Origin: Microbacterium sp. | Lineage (GTDB): Bacteria; Actinomycetota; Actinomycetes; Actinomycetales; Microbacteriaceae | Length of the DNA: 64,000 bases | Reading direction: 5' to 3' | Assembly (NCBI RefSeq): GCF_017305435.1 | Contig: NZ_JAFKIP010000005.1 | Location: 186,001 to 250,000, forward strand | Shown: piece after piece, positions 49,356 through 58,854 of the stretch | Position numbering within the stretch: position 1 is the stretch's first letter | How the letters are laid out: each line of letters opens with the position of its first letter | Made by a program: the position numbers and the translations under genes | Notes under the pieces: model-generated | What the model saw: only the letters and a program-made list of their open reading frames with translations | Told to the model about the DNA's origin: nothing | Databases searched by the model: none

Positions 49356-52265
49356 TCAGTCCTCCAGCAGGGCGGCGAAGACCATCGGGTCCTCGTCGCC
49401 CTGCTCGCCGGCCTCGGGGGCGCCGAGCGCGCCCCGCAGACGGACGTAGGCGGGGTCGGTCTCGTCCGCTCGCCCGCGGATGCGCACGGATGCCGCGAAC
49501 GCCCGCCGCGCGGCATCCGTGTGGCCGTCGCGGGCCAGAAGCGCGGCGATCGCCTGCACGAACTCCGCGATGATCGGCTGATCGCCGGTGCGTACGGCGA
49601 TCGGCAGGGTGCCCCGCAGCGACACACGTGCCGCGGACGGACGATCGAGGAGCAGGAGCGCCTGTGCGCGCTTGGCGGCGCTGGAGGCGACGAGCTGATC
49701 CTGTGGCCCGTTCAGCCCGACCCCGGGAGGCAGTGCGTCCAGATGCCGGAGGGTCTCTGCACCGTCGCCGGCGATGAGGGCCACCGAGGCCGCCGTGAAG
49801 CGGTACTGGAAGACCGCCCGGTCCGAACCCTCCGCTTCCGCAGTACGACGGATCTCGTCGACGCGGGCATGGGCTTCGTCGAAGCGACCGAGACGGGCGA
49901 GGATGCCGATCGCGAGAGCGCGCTGCTGGATCACGTCCCACACGGACGTCAGCCCGACGAGACGCTCGGAGGAGAAGTCGGCGACATCGAGCGCCTCGTC
50001 CAGGCGGCCCTGCAGCTGCAGCCACTCCGATCGCATCTGGCTCGCGAGGGCGAGGCCCCAGACGTCGCCGATGTCACGGAAGAGCGCGAGGGCGCGCTCG
50101 CTCTCGGTGCCGAGCGTCTCGATGTCGCCGGCATTCTGCGCGGAGGCGGCCCGCAGCACGGCGAGGATCGCGATCGTCCACGGCGGCGCGGCAGACGGTG
50201 CCGGTTCGTCGATGAGCCAGCTCGCCGCTCCGCGCGGCCCCGGCGTGCCATAGGCGCGCGCGGCGGACGTGATGAGCGGCGCGACGGCGAGCGACAGCTC
50301 GGAGGGATGTGCGCTCGCCGCCTCAGCGATCTCGGCCGCCCGCGCGGAGAAGCGCGCGGCATCGGCCGCGCTCGGCTCGACGCCGGCCGTGACGGTCGCG
50401 AACGCGCCGAACATGAGGGCGAGACCCTGCACGACGACGGCGGCTTCGCTGTCGAGCGCGGCGTCGTCGCGCCCGATCGCGCCGATGCCGTCGCGCAGCT
50501 CGGCGAACCGCTCCCGCATGCCCCACGCCCAGAGGTTCGCGCGCAGCAGGCGCAGGGCGAGGTCCCGCAGCTCGGGATCACTCTGCGCCAGGCGCGCGGC
50601 GGCGCCGAGGGACTCGTCGTTCGCGTCGAACCATGCGAGCGCTTCGCGGACCTCGGGGCCGCGCAGGCGGGCGTCCTGCGCGGCGGCGAGCGTCGCGAGG
50701 ACTTCCGCGGCCCGCGTCCGCGCCTCGTATTCGCCGCCATCGGCGCGCAACCGGTCGAGCCCGTACTCGCGCACCGTCTCGAGCATCCGGAACCTGCCGT
50801 CCGCCCGCCGCAGCAGCGAACGGTCGACGAGCAGGTCGAAGGTCGCGGCATCCGTCGCGAAGGTGCGTGCGACGTCCGCGGCATCCTTCGCGCCGATGCC
50901 GTCGGGGAAGACGGATGCCGCGAGCAGCGCGGCGCGCTCCGGATTGGTCAGCGTCTCCCAGCTCCAGTCGATGAGCGCGCGGAGGGTCTGGTGACGGGGG
51001 TCGGCGGCGCGGGGGCCGTGGGCGAGGAGGGCGAAGCGGTCGTCGAGTCCCGCGTCGATCTCGGCGATCGTGAGGCTGCGGGCGCGGGCCGCCGCGAGCT
51101 CGAGCGCGAGCGGCAGCCCGTCCAGGCGACGCACGATGCGGGCGGCCGCCTCGAGCTCGTCCGGCTGCGGCGACGCCCCGCGGGCGGCCTCCACGCGGCG
51201 GGTGAAGAGCTCGCGGGCGGCGAGCTCGGGGAGCGGGCCGAGCGCGACGAACGCCTCCGCGGGGAGACCCAGCGGCTCCCGGCTCGTCGCCAGCAGGCGT
51301 GCCAGCGGCAGCGCGGCGAGCAGGTCGCGCGCGACGGCGGCAGCCGCGGCGCTCACGTGCTCGCAGTTGTCGAGGACGATGAGGACGGCGCGCCCGCTGA
51401 GCCCCTCGATCACGCGGTCGCGATCGGTCTCAATGGCGCGCGCGGGCGTATCGGAGCGGCGGATGCCCCGGCCGACGGCACTCGCGAGCGCCGGCCAGAT
51501 CTCGCCAGGGGCGGCGGGGGCGAGTTCGACGAAGAGGACGTCGGGCGCGCGGCGTGCCGTCTCGAGGGCGAGGGTCGTCTTGCCCGCGCCGCCGGGGCCG
51601 AGGATCGTGACGAGGCGGCTCGCACGCAGCTGCGCCGTGATCTGGTCGAGCTCGGTCGCGCGGCCGACGAGCGACGTGAGTGCCGCGGGCACGGCGGAGG
51701 CGGCGGTCGGATCGTCGAGGTGGCTGGTCGTTGCCGAGAGCACCGGTCGTGCACCGCGCGGATCCGGCGCACTCGGCGGGACCGGGCTGTCTCGTTGCGC
51801 GGCGTCGAGCACGGATGCTGCATCCGCGACGCGCTGCACGTGCGCCCGATCCTCGAGGAGGTCCCTCAGCACCCAGTCGAAGCCCTCCGCGAGCCACGGG
51901 TCGCCACGCCAGAGCGCGAGGGCCGCCCGGGCGGCATCCACGTCGCCGGCCCGTCGCGCGTGAGCGGCGAGGTCCTGGAACGCGGTCAGGTCGACATCTG
52001 CGCGGGTCAGCGCCAGCCGGTACCCGCCCGAGGCCGCCTCGATCGCACCGGGCAGCGCTTTGCGCAGGCGCGACGCGAGCGACTGCAGCGCCGCGCGCGG
52101 ATCCTCGGGGGCGTCGCCTGCCCAGATGTCCTCCGCCAGCGCGCGGTACGAGACGACCGTCCCAGCGTCGAGCGCGAGCCGCAGCAGGAGCGCCTCCTGG
52201 CCGCGCCCGCGCGCGGGAAGCGCCCCGGCATCCCACGCCGGCCCGCCGAAGTAGGTCAGCCGCAC
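49356..52265 (-). CDS. SARP-type transcriptional regulator with NB-ARC and helical repeats
   Basis: The 969-residue protein has an N-terminal winged-helix DNA-binding domain (about residues 1-75, LRLALDAGTVVSYRALAEDIW) and a short BTAD-like helical region (about 75-150). An NB-ARC ATPase follows (Walker A GPGGAGKTTLA near residue 218, LIVLDNCEH, SREPLGLPAE, GLPLALELAAARA), then a long TPR-like Ala/Arg-rich region. This is the AfsR/SARP large-regulator type. Its BTAD is shorter than usual. TAGAGT lies 6 bases upstream of the GTG, predicting leaderless translation. Possible targets are the adjacent exporter or flavoprotein gene. Confidence 0.85.
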   Translation of the reverse strand: MRLTYFGGPAWDAGALPARGRGQEALLLRLALDAGTVVSYRALAEDIWAGDAPEDPRAALQSLASRLRKALPGAIEAASGGYRLALTRADVDLTAFQDLAAHARRAGDVDAARAALALWRGDPWLAEGFDWVLRDLLEDRAHVQRVADAASVLDAAQRDSPVPPSAPDPRGARPVLSATTSHLDDPTAASAVPAALTSLVGRATELDQITAQLRASRLVTILGPGGAGKTTLALETARRAPDVLFVELAPAAPGEIWPALASAVGRGIRRSDTPARAIETDRDRVIEGLSGRAVLIVLDNCEHVSAAAAAVARDLLAALPLARLLATSREPLGLPAEAFVALGPLPELAARELFTRRVEAARGASPQPDELEAAARIVRRLDGLPLALELAAARARSLTIAEIDAGLDDRFALLAHGPRAADPRHQTLRALIDWSWETLTNPERAALLAASVFPDGIGAKDAADVARTFATDAATFDLLVDRSLLRRADGRFRMLETVREYGLDRLRADGGEYEARTRAAEVLATLAAAQDARLRGPEVREALAWFDANDESLGAAARLAQSDPELRDLALRLLRANLWAWGMRERFAELRDGIGAIGRDDAALDSEAAVVVQGLALMFGAFATVTAGVEPSAADAARFSARAAEIAEAASAHPSELSLAVAPLITSAARAYGTPGPRGAASWLIDEPAPSAAPPWTIAILAVLRAASAQNAGDIETLGTESERALALFRDIGDVWGLALASQMRSEWLQLQGRLDEALDVADFSSERLVGLTSVWDVIQQRALAIGILARLGRFDEAHARVDEIRRTAEAEGSDRAVFQYRFTAASVALIAGDGAETLRHLDALPPGVGLNGPQDQLVASSAAKRAQALLLLDRPSAARVSLRGTLPIAVRTGDQPIIAEFVQAIAALLARDGHTDAARRAFAASVRIRGRADETDPAYVRLRGALGAPEAGEQGDEDPMVFAALLED

Positions 52266-52271
52266 GCGTCA

Positions 52272-52277
52272 ACTCTA
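52272..52277 (-). promoter_or_regulatory. Leaderless -10 box of the SARP-type gene
   Basis: TAGAGT on the minus strand ends 6 bases before the GTG at 52265. Confidence 0.5.
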
Positions 52278-52304
52278 GGACGCCGCGGTGCGAGGATGGA
52301 TGCC

Positions 52305-53852
52305 ATGTCCCACACCGCCGCCGCCTCGCCCGAGCCGGAGGCGATCGGGCGGGTCCGGCGTACGCAGGTCGCCGTGATCGGCGGCGGCATCGCGGGGCTC
52401 GTGGCCGCTCTCGAATGGGCGCGGATCGGCGCGTCGGTCACCGTCATCGAGCAGCGCGCCCGGCTCGGCGGGGCGATCGAGACGCGTGAGCTCGACGGCC
52501 TGCCGGTCGATCTCGTCGCCGACACCCTGCCGCTCGGCGACGCCGGCGTGGCCGCGCTGCTCGACGAGCTGGGGCTCCGCGACGCCATCGAGGCATCCGC
52601 CGCGCATCCCGTCTGGGTGGCGGGCCTGCCCGGAACCCCCGGTGCCGCACCGCTCCCCTCCGGCGCGATCGTCGGCGTCCCGGCGAACCCGTGGGCCGAC
52701 GACGTCCGTCGCGTGATCGGCTGGAGCGGCGCATGGCGCGCCTACCTGGACCGCCTGCGCCCGCCGCTGACGATCGGTCACGAGCGCAGCCTCGGACGGC
52801 TGGTGCGCACTCGCATGGGCGCGCGCGTCGTCGACCGCCTCGTCGCACCCGTGACGCGAGGGCTCTACGGCGTGGAACCCGACGACATCGACGTGGATGC
52901 CGCGGCGCCGGGCCTGAGCGCGGCGCTCACCCGCGTCGGCTCGCTCGCCGGAGCGGTCGCGGCCCAGCTCCCCGATGCGGTGCCGACGGGTGAACCCGGG
53001 GTCGAGGCGGCCTCGCGCGGCGCCTCCCGGGGCACGCTGCGCGGCGGCCTCGTCCTGCTCGTCGCGGCGCTGACCCGGAGGCTCTCCGAACTCGACGCGA
53101 ACGTCGTCACCGGCGCGACCGTCACGGAGATCACTCGCCGCGACGGCGTCTGGCACCTCGCCGTCGCATCGGATTCGCCTGCCGTGGATGAGGCGGACCG
53201 TCCGGACCACCCCGACGAGCCGGGCGCATCGCGGGTCGCCGACGTCGTCGTGCTCGCGACCGGCGGCGCGGCCGCGAGCACCCTGCTCACCTCGGCGGGC
53301 ATCACGATCGCGGCCGGCAGCGCTCCGGCAGCGCGATCACGCGAGGTGGTGACGCTCGTTGTCGAGGCGCCCGTGCTGGATGCCGCGCCGCGCGGCCGCG
53401 CCGTCTATCCCGTCGCCCGCGCGGCGGGCGACGGGAGCGAGACAGGCGCCGTGGCATCCGCCGTCGTGCACGCGACGGCCGACTGGCCGTGGCTCGCCGC
53501 AGCGGCGGGGCCCGGGCGTCACGTGCTGCGCGTGACGCTCGACGGTCCGCCGCCCGCGTCCGACGAGGCCGCCGTCGCGCTCGCGACGCGCGTCGCGGGA
53601 GACCTGCTCGGTGCGCCGCTGCCGGCGCCGCGCGCCGCCGCGGTCGCCCGCGTCGCCGCGCCGCTCCCGGCCTCGTCGATCGGTCACGCCGAGCGCACGG
53701 CGCGGGTCCGCGCGTCGGTCGCGGGCGCTCCGGGCCTCGCCGTCGTGGGATCGTGGGTCGCCGGCGGCGGCATCGGGCAGGTCGTGGGCGACGCGATCGC
53801 GGAGATCGATCGGCAGCGCCGCGCCGTCCTGTGGAGCGACGGCGAGAACTGA
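52305..53852 (+). CDS. Protoporphyrinogen/coproporphyrinogen oxidase-like flavoprotein
   Basis: The 515-residue protein has an FAD-binding motif VAVIGGGIAGLVAALEWAR near residue 23, IEQRARLGGAIET, and a C-terminal FAD contact GSWVAGGGIGQVVGDA. This is the order of the HemY/HemG (PPOX) family, which oxidises the porphyrinogen ring for heme synthesis. Inner motifs such as APVTRGLYGVEPDDIDV fit well. No other heme genes are in the window, so this may be an extra paralogue or a distant member of an amine-oxidase group. An ATG at 52296 would add three residues. Confidence 0.75.
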   Translation: MSHTAAASPEPEAIGRVRRTQVAVIGGGIAGLVAALEWARIGASVTVIEQRARLGGAIETRELDGLPVDLVADTLPLGDAGVAALLDELGLRDAIEASAAHPVWVAGLPGTPGAAPLPSGAIVGVPANPWADDVRRVIGWSGAWRAYLDRLRPPLTIGHERSLGRLVRTRMGARVVDRLVAPVTRGLYGVEPDDIDVDAAAPGLSAALTRVGSLAGAVAAQLPDAVPTGEPGVEAASRGASRGTLRGGLVLLVAALTRRLSELDANVVTGATVTEITRRDGVWHLAVASDSPAVDEADRPDHPDEPGASRVADVVVLATGGAAASTLLTSAGITIAAGSAPAARSREVVTLVVEAPVLDAAPRGRAVYPVARAAGDGSETGAVASAVVHATADWPWLAAAAGPGRHVLRVTLDGPPPASDEAAVALATRVAGDLLGAPLPAPRAAAVARVAAPLPASSIGHAERTARVRASVAGAPGLAVVGSWVAGGGIGQVVGDAIAEIDRQRRAVLWSDGEN

Positions 53853-53857
53853 CTCCG

Positions 53858-55201
53858 TCAGTCCTCCGACGCGGCGCTGTCGCTGTCGCCGGCCCGTTCG
53901 TCGCGGAAGAGTCCGCCGGCACGCACCGCCGCGGGCTCGTCCGGCTCCGCCCGGCGCCGACGGAGCACTCCGATCGTCCCCGCGACGCCCAGCACGACCG
54001 CGGCCGCGACGCCTCCGAGCACACCCAGCACGAGCGCCGTTCCGTTCGCCGGGTCACGATGCTCGACGACCGCGGCCGATGCCGACGGGCGCGCGGGCGC
54101 GGGGGATGCCTCGGACGGGAACGGGCTCTCCGGGCCCCGCACACCGGCTCCCGGCACGAGGATCATCGCGTCGTAGGGCTGCACGATCCCCCACCCGGCG
54201 GCGTCGTCCCGCGCGTCGGGGTCGGCGCGCACCCCGGTCGCCTCGAGCCGGTACGCCCACTGGGCGGGCGACTCGTCGGGGTGCGCGGCGGCCACCAGGG
54301 CGGCGGCGCCCGCGACGTACGCGGCGGCGAACGCGGGGCTCGGCTCGCTCGCGAACCGGCAGTCGGCGCCGGCGGCGGAGGTCGTCAGGACGTCGGTCCC
54401 GGGTGCGCTGAGGCTCACGTGGGGTCCGTGGATGCTGGTGGCCGCGACGACGCCCTCGGCGTCGGTCGCCGCGACGCCGAGCGCTCCGGGGACGCCGGCG
54501 GGGTAGCGCACGCCGTCGTCCTCGTTCTGATCGATCGACAGCTCGTGGCTGCGGCTGCCCGCGCTCGCGACGACGAGGCTTCCCTGAGCGGTCGCCGCCG
54601 CCACGGCATCCGCCAGTCCGGCATCCGCCGCGTCGGTCGTGACGCCGACGAGGATGACCCGGGCGCCGTGCTCGGCGGCGTAGCGGATGCCCTGCGCGAC
54701 GCGATCCGTGCGTGGCCCGATGCCCGCCTGCACCTGCGCCTCGGAGGTACCGGCGTACACCCGCACCGGCATGATCTGCGCGCGTGGCGCGAGGCCCACG
54801 ACGCCCGACTTGGGCACGCTGCGCGCCGCGATCTGGCCGGCGAGCGCCGTGCCGTGACCGTCGAGGTCGGCCGTCGCGCCGACGCCGTCTCCGACGAGAT
54901 CCGCTCCACCGACGAGGGCATCCACGAAGTGCGGATTGGATGCCGCGACCCCCGAGTCCACGACCGCGACGACGACGCCCGATCCGTGCGAGCGGGTCCA
55001 CGCGTCCTCGCTCTGCAGCAGGCTCAACGCCGTCGGCACGTCGGAGATCCAGGTCGATGCGGTGCATTCGTCGGAGGAGAGGGCGGCCGAGGCGGACCCT
55101 GCACCGGTCGTGGCTCCACTCGGTACGAGCGCCGCCGCCGCTCCCGGGGAGACGGACAGTGCGGCGGACAGGACGAGCGCCGCGACGCCCGTGCGGATCA
55201 T
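53858..55201 (-). CDS. mycP: Mycosin (S8 protease of type VII secretion) lacking the catalytic Ser
   Basis: The 447-residue protein has a signal peptide, a subtilase domain and a C-terminal membrane anchor (LVLGVLGGVAAAVVLGVAG) with a short cytoplasmic tail, the mycosin layout. Catalytic Asp82 (AVVDSGV) and His116 (DGHGTALAG) are kept. Where active enzymes have GTSxAxPxVAG, it reads SPAFAAAYVAG (288-298), so Ala290 replaces the nucleophile, and the oxyanion Asn is Ser216. It is probably an inactive structural component. Mycosins cap the ESX membrane complex, and a structural role independent of proteolysis is known for mycobacterial members. It overlaps eccB. Confidence 0.85.
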   Translation of the reverse strand: MIRTGVAALVLSAALSVSPGAAAALVPSGATTGAGSASAALSSDECTASTWISDVPTALSLLQSEDAWTRSHGSGVVVAVVDSGVAASNPHFVDALVGGADLVGDGVGATADLDGHGTALAGQIAARSVPKSGVVGLAPRAQIMPVRVYAGTSEAQVQAGIGPRTDRVAQGIRYAAEHGARVILVGVTTDAADAGLADAVAAATAQGSLVVASAGSRSHELSIDQNEDDGVRYPAGVPGALGVAATDAEGVVAATSIHGPHVSLSAPGTDVLTTSAAGADCRFASEPSPAFAAAYVAGAAALVAAAHPDESPAQWAYRLEATGVRADPDARDDAAGWGIVQPYDAMILVPGAGVRGPESPFPSEASPAPARPSASAAVVEHRDPANGTALVLGVLGGVAAAVVLGVAGTIGVLRRRRAEPDEPAAVRAGGLFRDERAGDSDSAASED

Positions 55202-56523
55202 CCGCCGCCGCCGGACGGGGTCTGCCCCGCGGCCTCCTCGGTGAGCGCGGGCCCGGTGCGCAGCAGCGCGATCCAGGCCTGATCCGCCGTGCCGACGTCA
55301 TCGGTCGAGTAACCGAGACGCTTGACGGTCTCGGCGGTCGCGCCCGGCAGGGCGTACGCGGTGCCGGTGGCGTCGATGAGGGTCAGCAGCGATGCGGCCT
55401 GCGTCCCGCGGCCGCCGGCGCGGACGAGCGCGCCGTGCCCCGCCTCGACGCGCACACCGGCGGATGCCTCGGCATCCGCCGGCTGCTCGGCGAGCGTCGT
55501 GCGGGCGCCGTCCCCGTCGCGCACGAGGAGCGCGCACGGGCGGGTGCCGTCGCTCTGCGGGGCGAACGCGTCCTTCGGCCAGTCCGCGCTGCCGACGGGG
55601 TCTCCGGTTGGCAGGCCCGCGACCTGCGCCGCGGTGACGTCGAGGACCGCGTCGGCGCCGAGCCCGCTGCCGAGCTGGTAGAGCTGCCACGCGAGCGGCG
55701 TGAGGGGCGACAGGGTCCGACCCTCACGCACGACGAACAGCTCATCGGCGGCGTTGCCGTCGATGTGCACGACCTGCCCCGCCGTGAGGTCGGTGCCGTC
55801 CAGGGGCGTGCCCGTGCCGGGGATCGAGAGCGGCGCGAGCGTCGTGCCGGGTGTGAACAGGTTCAGCCACGGCGCCGAGACCGCGACGGGATCGACGGCA
55901 CCGAGGCCGACGGCCCGCAGCACGGCGTCGCTCTGCGTCGCGGTCACCTCGAAGCGCCAGCCGTCCGCGACGACGAAGAGGCGTCCCTCCGACGAGACGA
56001 CGGCGGCACCGGTGGATGCCGTGGCCGCGGCATCCGGGCCGATCCGCACGTCGACGCCGGAGCCCGCGACGCACGCGGTCCAGCCGTCGTCGATGAGCGC
56101 ACTCGGCGCCGGCAGCGCATCGGGAGCACCGACGATGCCGAGCGGGGAGGCGAGCGAGATGCCCGACAGCGTCTGCTGGTCGGTCGTGATGATGGTGAAG
56201 TCGCTCGACGGGATCAGCAGGCGTGCGCTCGCGGTGTTGATGACGGGGTGCAGCTTGCCGTCGATCGTGACATAGCGGGCGCCGGTGTCCGACACCAGCA
56301 CGAGGCGCCCGTTGTCCCACCCCTTCGGCAGCCCGGGGCTGATGATGCCCCAGAACACTCCGACGAGGATCACCGCGGCCGCGAGCGCGATCGCCGTGAA
56401 CACCGCGCGCAGGGGAGCGGCGGGCTCGAGCTCCTTGCCGCCCGGGGCGCCGCTGACGAACGCGGTCAGCAGGCGACGGCGCGAGAAGCTCTGCGCCTCG
56501 ATGAGGTCGTTCTTGGTCGCCAT
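55198..56523 (-). CDS. eccB: Type VII secretion protein EccB
   Basis: The 441-residue protein has a cytoplasmic N-terminus ATKNDLIEAQSFSRRRLLTAFVSG that matches EccB, one transmembrane helix (AVFTAIALAAAVILVGVFWGI type, about residues 40-62) and a large extracytoplasmic repeat domain. The latter contains RLVLVSDTGARYVTIDGKLHPV and two conserved Cys (about residues 150 and 336) able to form a disulfide. EccB is a core part of the ESX membrane complex. It begins 4 bases after the eccD stop, and its own stop overlaps mycP. Confidence 0.92.
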   Translation of the reverse strand: MATKNDLIEAQSFSRRRLLTAFVSGAPGGKELEPAAPLRAVFTAIALAAAVILVGVFWGIISPGLPKGWDNGRLVLVSDTGARYVTIDGKLHPVINTASARLLIPSSDFTIITTDQQTLSGISLASPLGIVGAPDALPAPSALIDDGWTACVAGSGVDVRIGPDAAATASTGAAVVSSEGRLFVVADGWRFEVTATQSDAVLRAVGLGAVDPVAVSAPWLNLFTPGTTLAPLSIPGTGTPLDGTDLTAGQVVHIDGNAADELFVVREGRTLSPLTPLAWQLYQLGSGLGADAVLDVTAAQVAGLPTGDPVGSADWPKDAFAPQSDGTRPCALLVRDGDGARTTLAEQPADAEASAGVRVEAGHGALVRAGGRGTQAASLLTLIDATGTAYALPGATAETVKRLGYSTDDVGTADQAWIALLRTGPALTEEAAGQTPSGGGG

Positions 56524-56527
56524 GGAT

Positions 56528-57868
56528 TCAGGCCCAGCCGGCCGCGATGACGCCCAGGGGCAGCAGCAGCGCGATGATCACGACCTCCGCCGTATCGGCG
56601 AGGCGCCCGAGGCGGGCCCGTGCCTTCGGGGCGAGCAGCGTCACGGTGACCACGATCGCGGTGACGGCGATGAGGACGATCAGCAGCGGCACCCGCAGCC
56701 CCGGCTGCGCGAGGGAGACGGTCACGCCGGTCGCCGCGAGTCCGAGGGTGCCGAGGGAGAGGAGGGCCAGCACGTTGCTCCGGGCGAAGCTCTGGCGCGA
56801 CGGGAACATCATCCCGACGAACGCGAGTGCGCAGAGAGCCGCTCCCGCCGCGTTCGCTCCTGCCACGAGCGGGGTCGCCGCGAGCGCGGTGAGGCCGGTC
56901 GCGATGCGTACCGACAGCAGGATGCGGTGGCCCGCCGCCGCGCGCGCGCGGACGTCGCCCGCATCGATCGGCGTCGGGGCGGCGAACACATCCGCGTCGC
57001 TCTGCGGCGAGATCACCCGGATCCGGGTCGAGCTCATCGCGAGCCAGGGGAGGCCGTTGCCGACCGTCACGACGATCGCGATGCCGAGCGCATAGGAGGC
57101 GACGGCGGCGCCGGGGAAGAGCGCGGCGAACAGGGCCATGACCGCGACGGCCGCGCCCGCGGCGATCGGGATCAGCTGGTACTCGGGCCGCTGGGGCGTG
57201 AGCGCGAGGGCGACGGCGCCCACGACGGCGGCGCCGAGTCCGGCAGCGGCGAGCGGCCACCCCCAGACGGCGGGTCCGGCGGGCACGGCCAGATACCCCG
57301 CGACTCCGCCGAACACGGCGGCGGCGAGGGCCAGGCCCTGCCCCGCCTCCGACTGGCCGAGGCGACCGACCGCAGCCGCGACGGCGAGGAGCACGATCGC
57401 TCCGCCTCCCGCGACGAACGCGCCGACGCCGAGCGAGGGGCCTGCGGCGAGGAGGAGGACGGCGCAGATCCCGAGCAGGGTGAGGCTCGCGGCGAGCGCC
57501 GTGCGGGCGTTGTCCTGCGGGGTCCACGGGCGATGCTGCTCTGCCGTGGCATCCAGCACGGCTTCGACGATGTCGTCGTACACGCGCGGCTGCGCGAGCA
57601 GGCCTCCGCGGGCGAGCGTCAGCAGGTCGCCTTCGCGGACGCCCTGCTCGATCGCTCCGCGCGACGCGTCGAGGGCGGTGCCGTCGGCGCGTTCGAGCGT
57701 GTAGCCCGCGTGCGTCATGGTCGCGTCGAGCACGCCGAGGCTGCGCGCGAAGCCCGGCATGAGCTCCACGAGGGGGAGCTGCCCGGGGATGCCGATGTCC
57801 AGGCGTCTGCCTTCGGACTGCACCGAGACCCGCAGGAGGGCGCGGGAGGCGCTGACGGTCTGGCTCAC
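56528..57868 (-). CDS. eccD: Type VII secretion protein EccD
   Basis: The 446-residue protein has an N-terminal ubiquitin-like domain (about residues 5-85, LLRVSVQSEGRRLDIGIPGQ and LARGGLLAQPRVYDDIVEAV) followed by eleven hydrophobic helices. This is EccD, the channel-forming part of the ESX complex. I chose the GTG at 57868 (VSQTVSAS); an earlier in-frame start would add an unlikely Arg-rich leader. It is the first gene of the eccD-eccB-mycP operon and is divergent from the effector operon at 57973. Confidence 0.92.
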   Translation of the reverse strand: MSQTVSASRALLRVSVQSEGRRLDIGIPGQLPLVELMPGFARSLGVLDATMTHAGYTLERADGTALDASRGAIEQGVREGDLLTLARGGLLAQPRVYDDIVEAVLDATAEQHRPWTPQDNARTALAASLTLLGICAVLLLAAGPSLGVGAFVAGGGAIVLLAVAAAVGRLGQSEAGQGLALAAAVFGGVAGYLAVPAGPAVWGWPLAAAGLGAAVVGAVALALTPQRPEYQLIPIAAGAAVAVMALFAALFPGAAVASYALGIAIVVTVGNGLPWLAMSSTRIRVISPQSDADVFAAPTPIDAGDVRARAAAGHRILLSVRIATGLTALAATPLVAGANAAGAALCALAFVGMMFPSRQSFARSNVLALLSLGTLGLAATGVTVSLAQPGLRVPLLIVLIAVTAIVVTVTLLAPKARARLGRLADTAEVVIIALLLPLGVIAAGWA

Positions 57869-57959
57869 GGTGTGCGCATTCCCCTCGTGGCTCGTCGATC
57901 GGCCGGCGTCCTCGCAGGACCGTCTCAGTGTAGCCGTGGGCATCCGCGGTCGCCCTTGC

Positions 57960-57965
57960 TACGCT
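57960..57965 (+). promoter_or_regulatory. Promoter of the ESX effector operon
   Basis: TGCTACGCT (hexamer TACGCT at 57960-57965) is an extended -10 box ending 7 bases before the GTG at 57973, so the operon likely starts with a leaderless gene. Confidence 0.5.
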
Positions 57966-57972
57966 ACGGGCC

Positions 57973-58407
57973 GTGACCGACTTCTTCTCCGCCGACATGG
58001 ATGCCGACCTCGCGATCGCCCGCGTGCAGCAGCAGATCGCGGACGCGCAGGCGGCGGCCGCGAAGGCCCAGTCGATGCAGGCGGACATCCAGGCCATCCG
58101 CGGCACCGCGACGGCGCCGCGGCGTGAACTCTCGGTCACGGTGGATGCCGCGGGGCGTCTGGCCGCCGTCGAGATCGCCGACGCGGCCTACGACCTCGAG
58201 CCGCGTGAGCTCGGCGCGCTGATCGTGGCGACGGCGAACGCCGCGCAGCGGCGAGCGGGAGAGCAGGCCCTCCAGATCGCCGCCGACGCGTTCGGTGAGG
58301 AATCCTCCGTCGTGGCGCACCTGCGTGCCGAGGTCGACCGCGTGCCCCCCAGCGACACCGATGAGCGCTCCGGCGACCGCTTCGGCGATCGGGGAGGGCC
58401 GCGCTGA
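57973..58407 (+). CDS. YbaB/EbfC-like protein in an ESX locus
   Basis: The 144-residue protein has an Ala/Gln-rich helix (ARVQQQIADAQAAAAKAQSM), a beta-hairpin (RELSVTVDAAGRLAAVEI) and a second helix, the YbaB/EbfC nucleoid-protein fold. Such proteins are common first genes in actinobacterial ESX effector operons, where they may act as chaperones or regulators; the role is not established. Its stop overlaps the ATG of the next gene. Confidence 0.78.
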   Translation: MTDFFSADMDADLAIARVQQQIADAQAAAAKAQSMQADIQAIRGTATAPRRELSVTVDAAGRLAAVEIADAAYDLEPRELGALIVATANAAQRRAGEQALQIAADAFGEESSVVAHLRAEVDRVPPSDTDERSGDRFGDRGGPR

Positions 58408-58724
58408 TGGCCGACCGCATCGCCATCGACCGCGACCTGATCGTCTCGCATGCCGCGCGCGTGGAGCAGGTGGCATCCGACATCAAGGTCGCACGCGATG
58501 CCGCCTCGTCGACGAACATGGGCGGCGGTGCGTTCGGCGTGCTGTGTTCGTTCCTCGTCGCTCCCGCGACCGTGGCCGCCGCGATGGCGGGGAATGCGAT
58601 CTCGTCCGCGGAGGGGATGGTGCGCCGGAGCGCCACCGAGGTGCGCGGCGTCGCCACCGACATGGCGGCGTTCGAGGACGCGGCGCTCGCGGCGATCAAG
58701 GCCCTCGACGCGAACCTTTCGTGA
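58407..58724 (+). CDS. EspC-like type VII secretion target
   Basis: The 105-residue all-helical protein (DLIVSHAARVEQVASDIKVA and AEGMVRRSATEVRGVATDMA) has a Gly/Ala-rich hairpin turn in the middle. It resembles the EspC/DUF2580 group of ESX-secreted proteins. It has no WxG motif. It is the second gene of the operon, directly before the two WXG100 genes. Confidence 0.72.
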   Translation: MADRIAIDRDLIVSHAARVEQVASDIKVARDAASSTNMGGGAFGVLCSFLVAPATVAAAMAGNAISSAEGMVRRSATEVRGVATDMAAFEDAALAAIKALDANLS

Positions 58725-58854
58725 GAGATCTCTCATCTGCGGCCGGGGCGGGCTCTCCGGTTGATCTGGGGATTCTCGTCCTTTAGCGTGGGATGTCGGG
58801 GAGCGGCGTCTGCTGCATCCCACGACCACGTCTCTGGACACGTTGGAGGATGTT

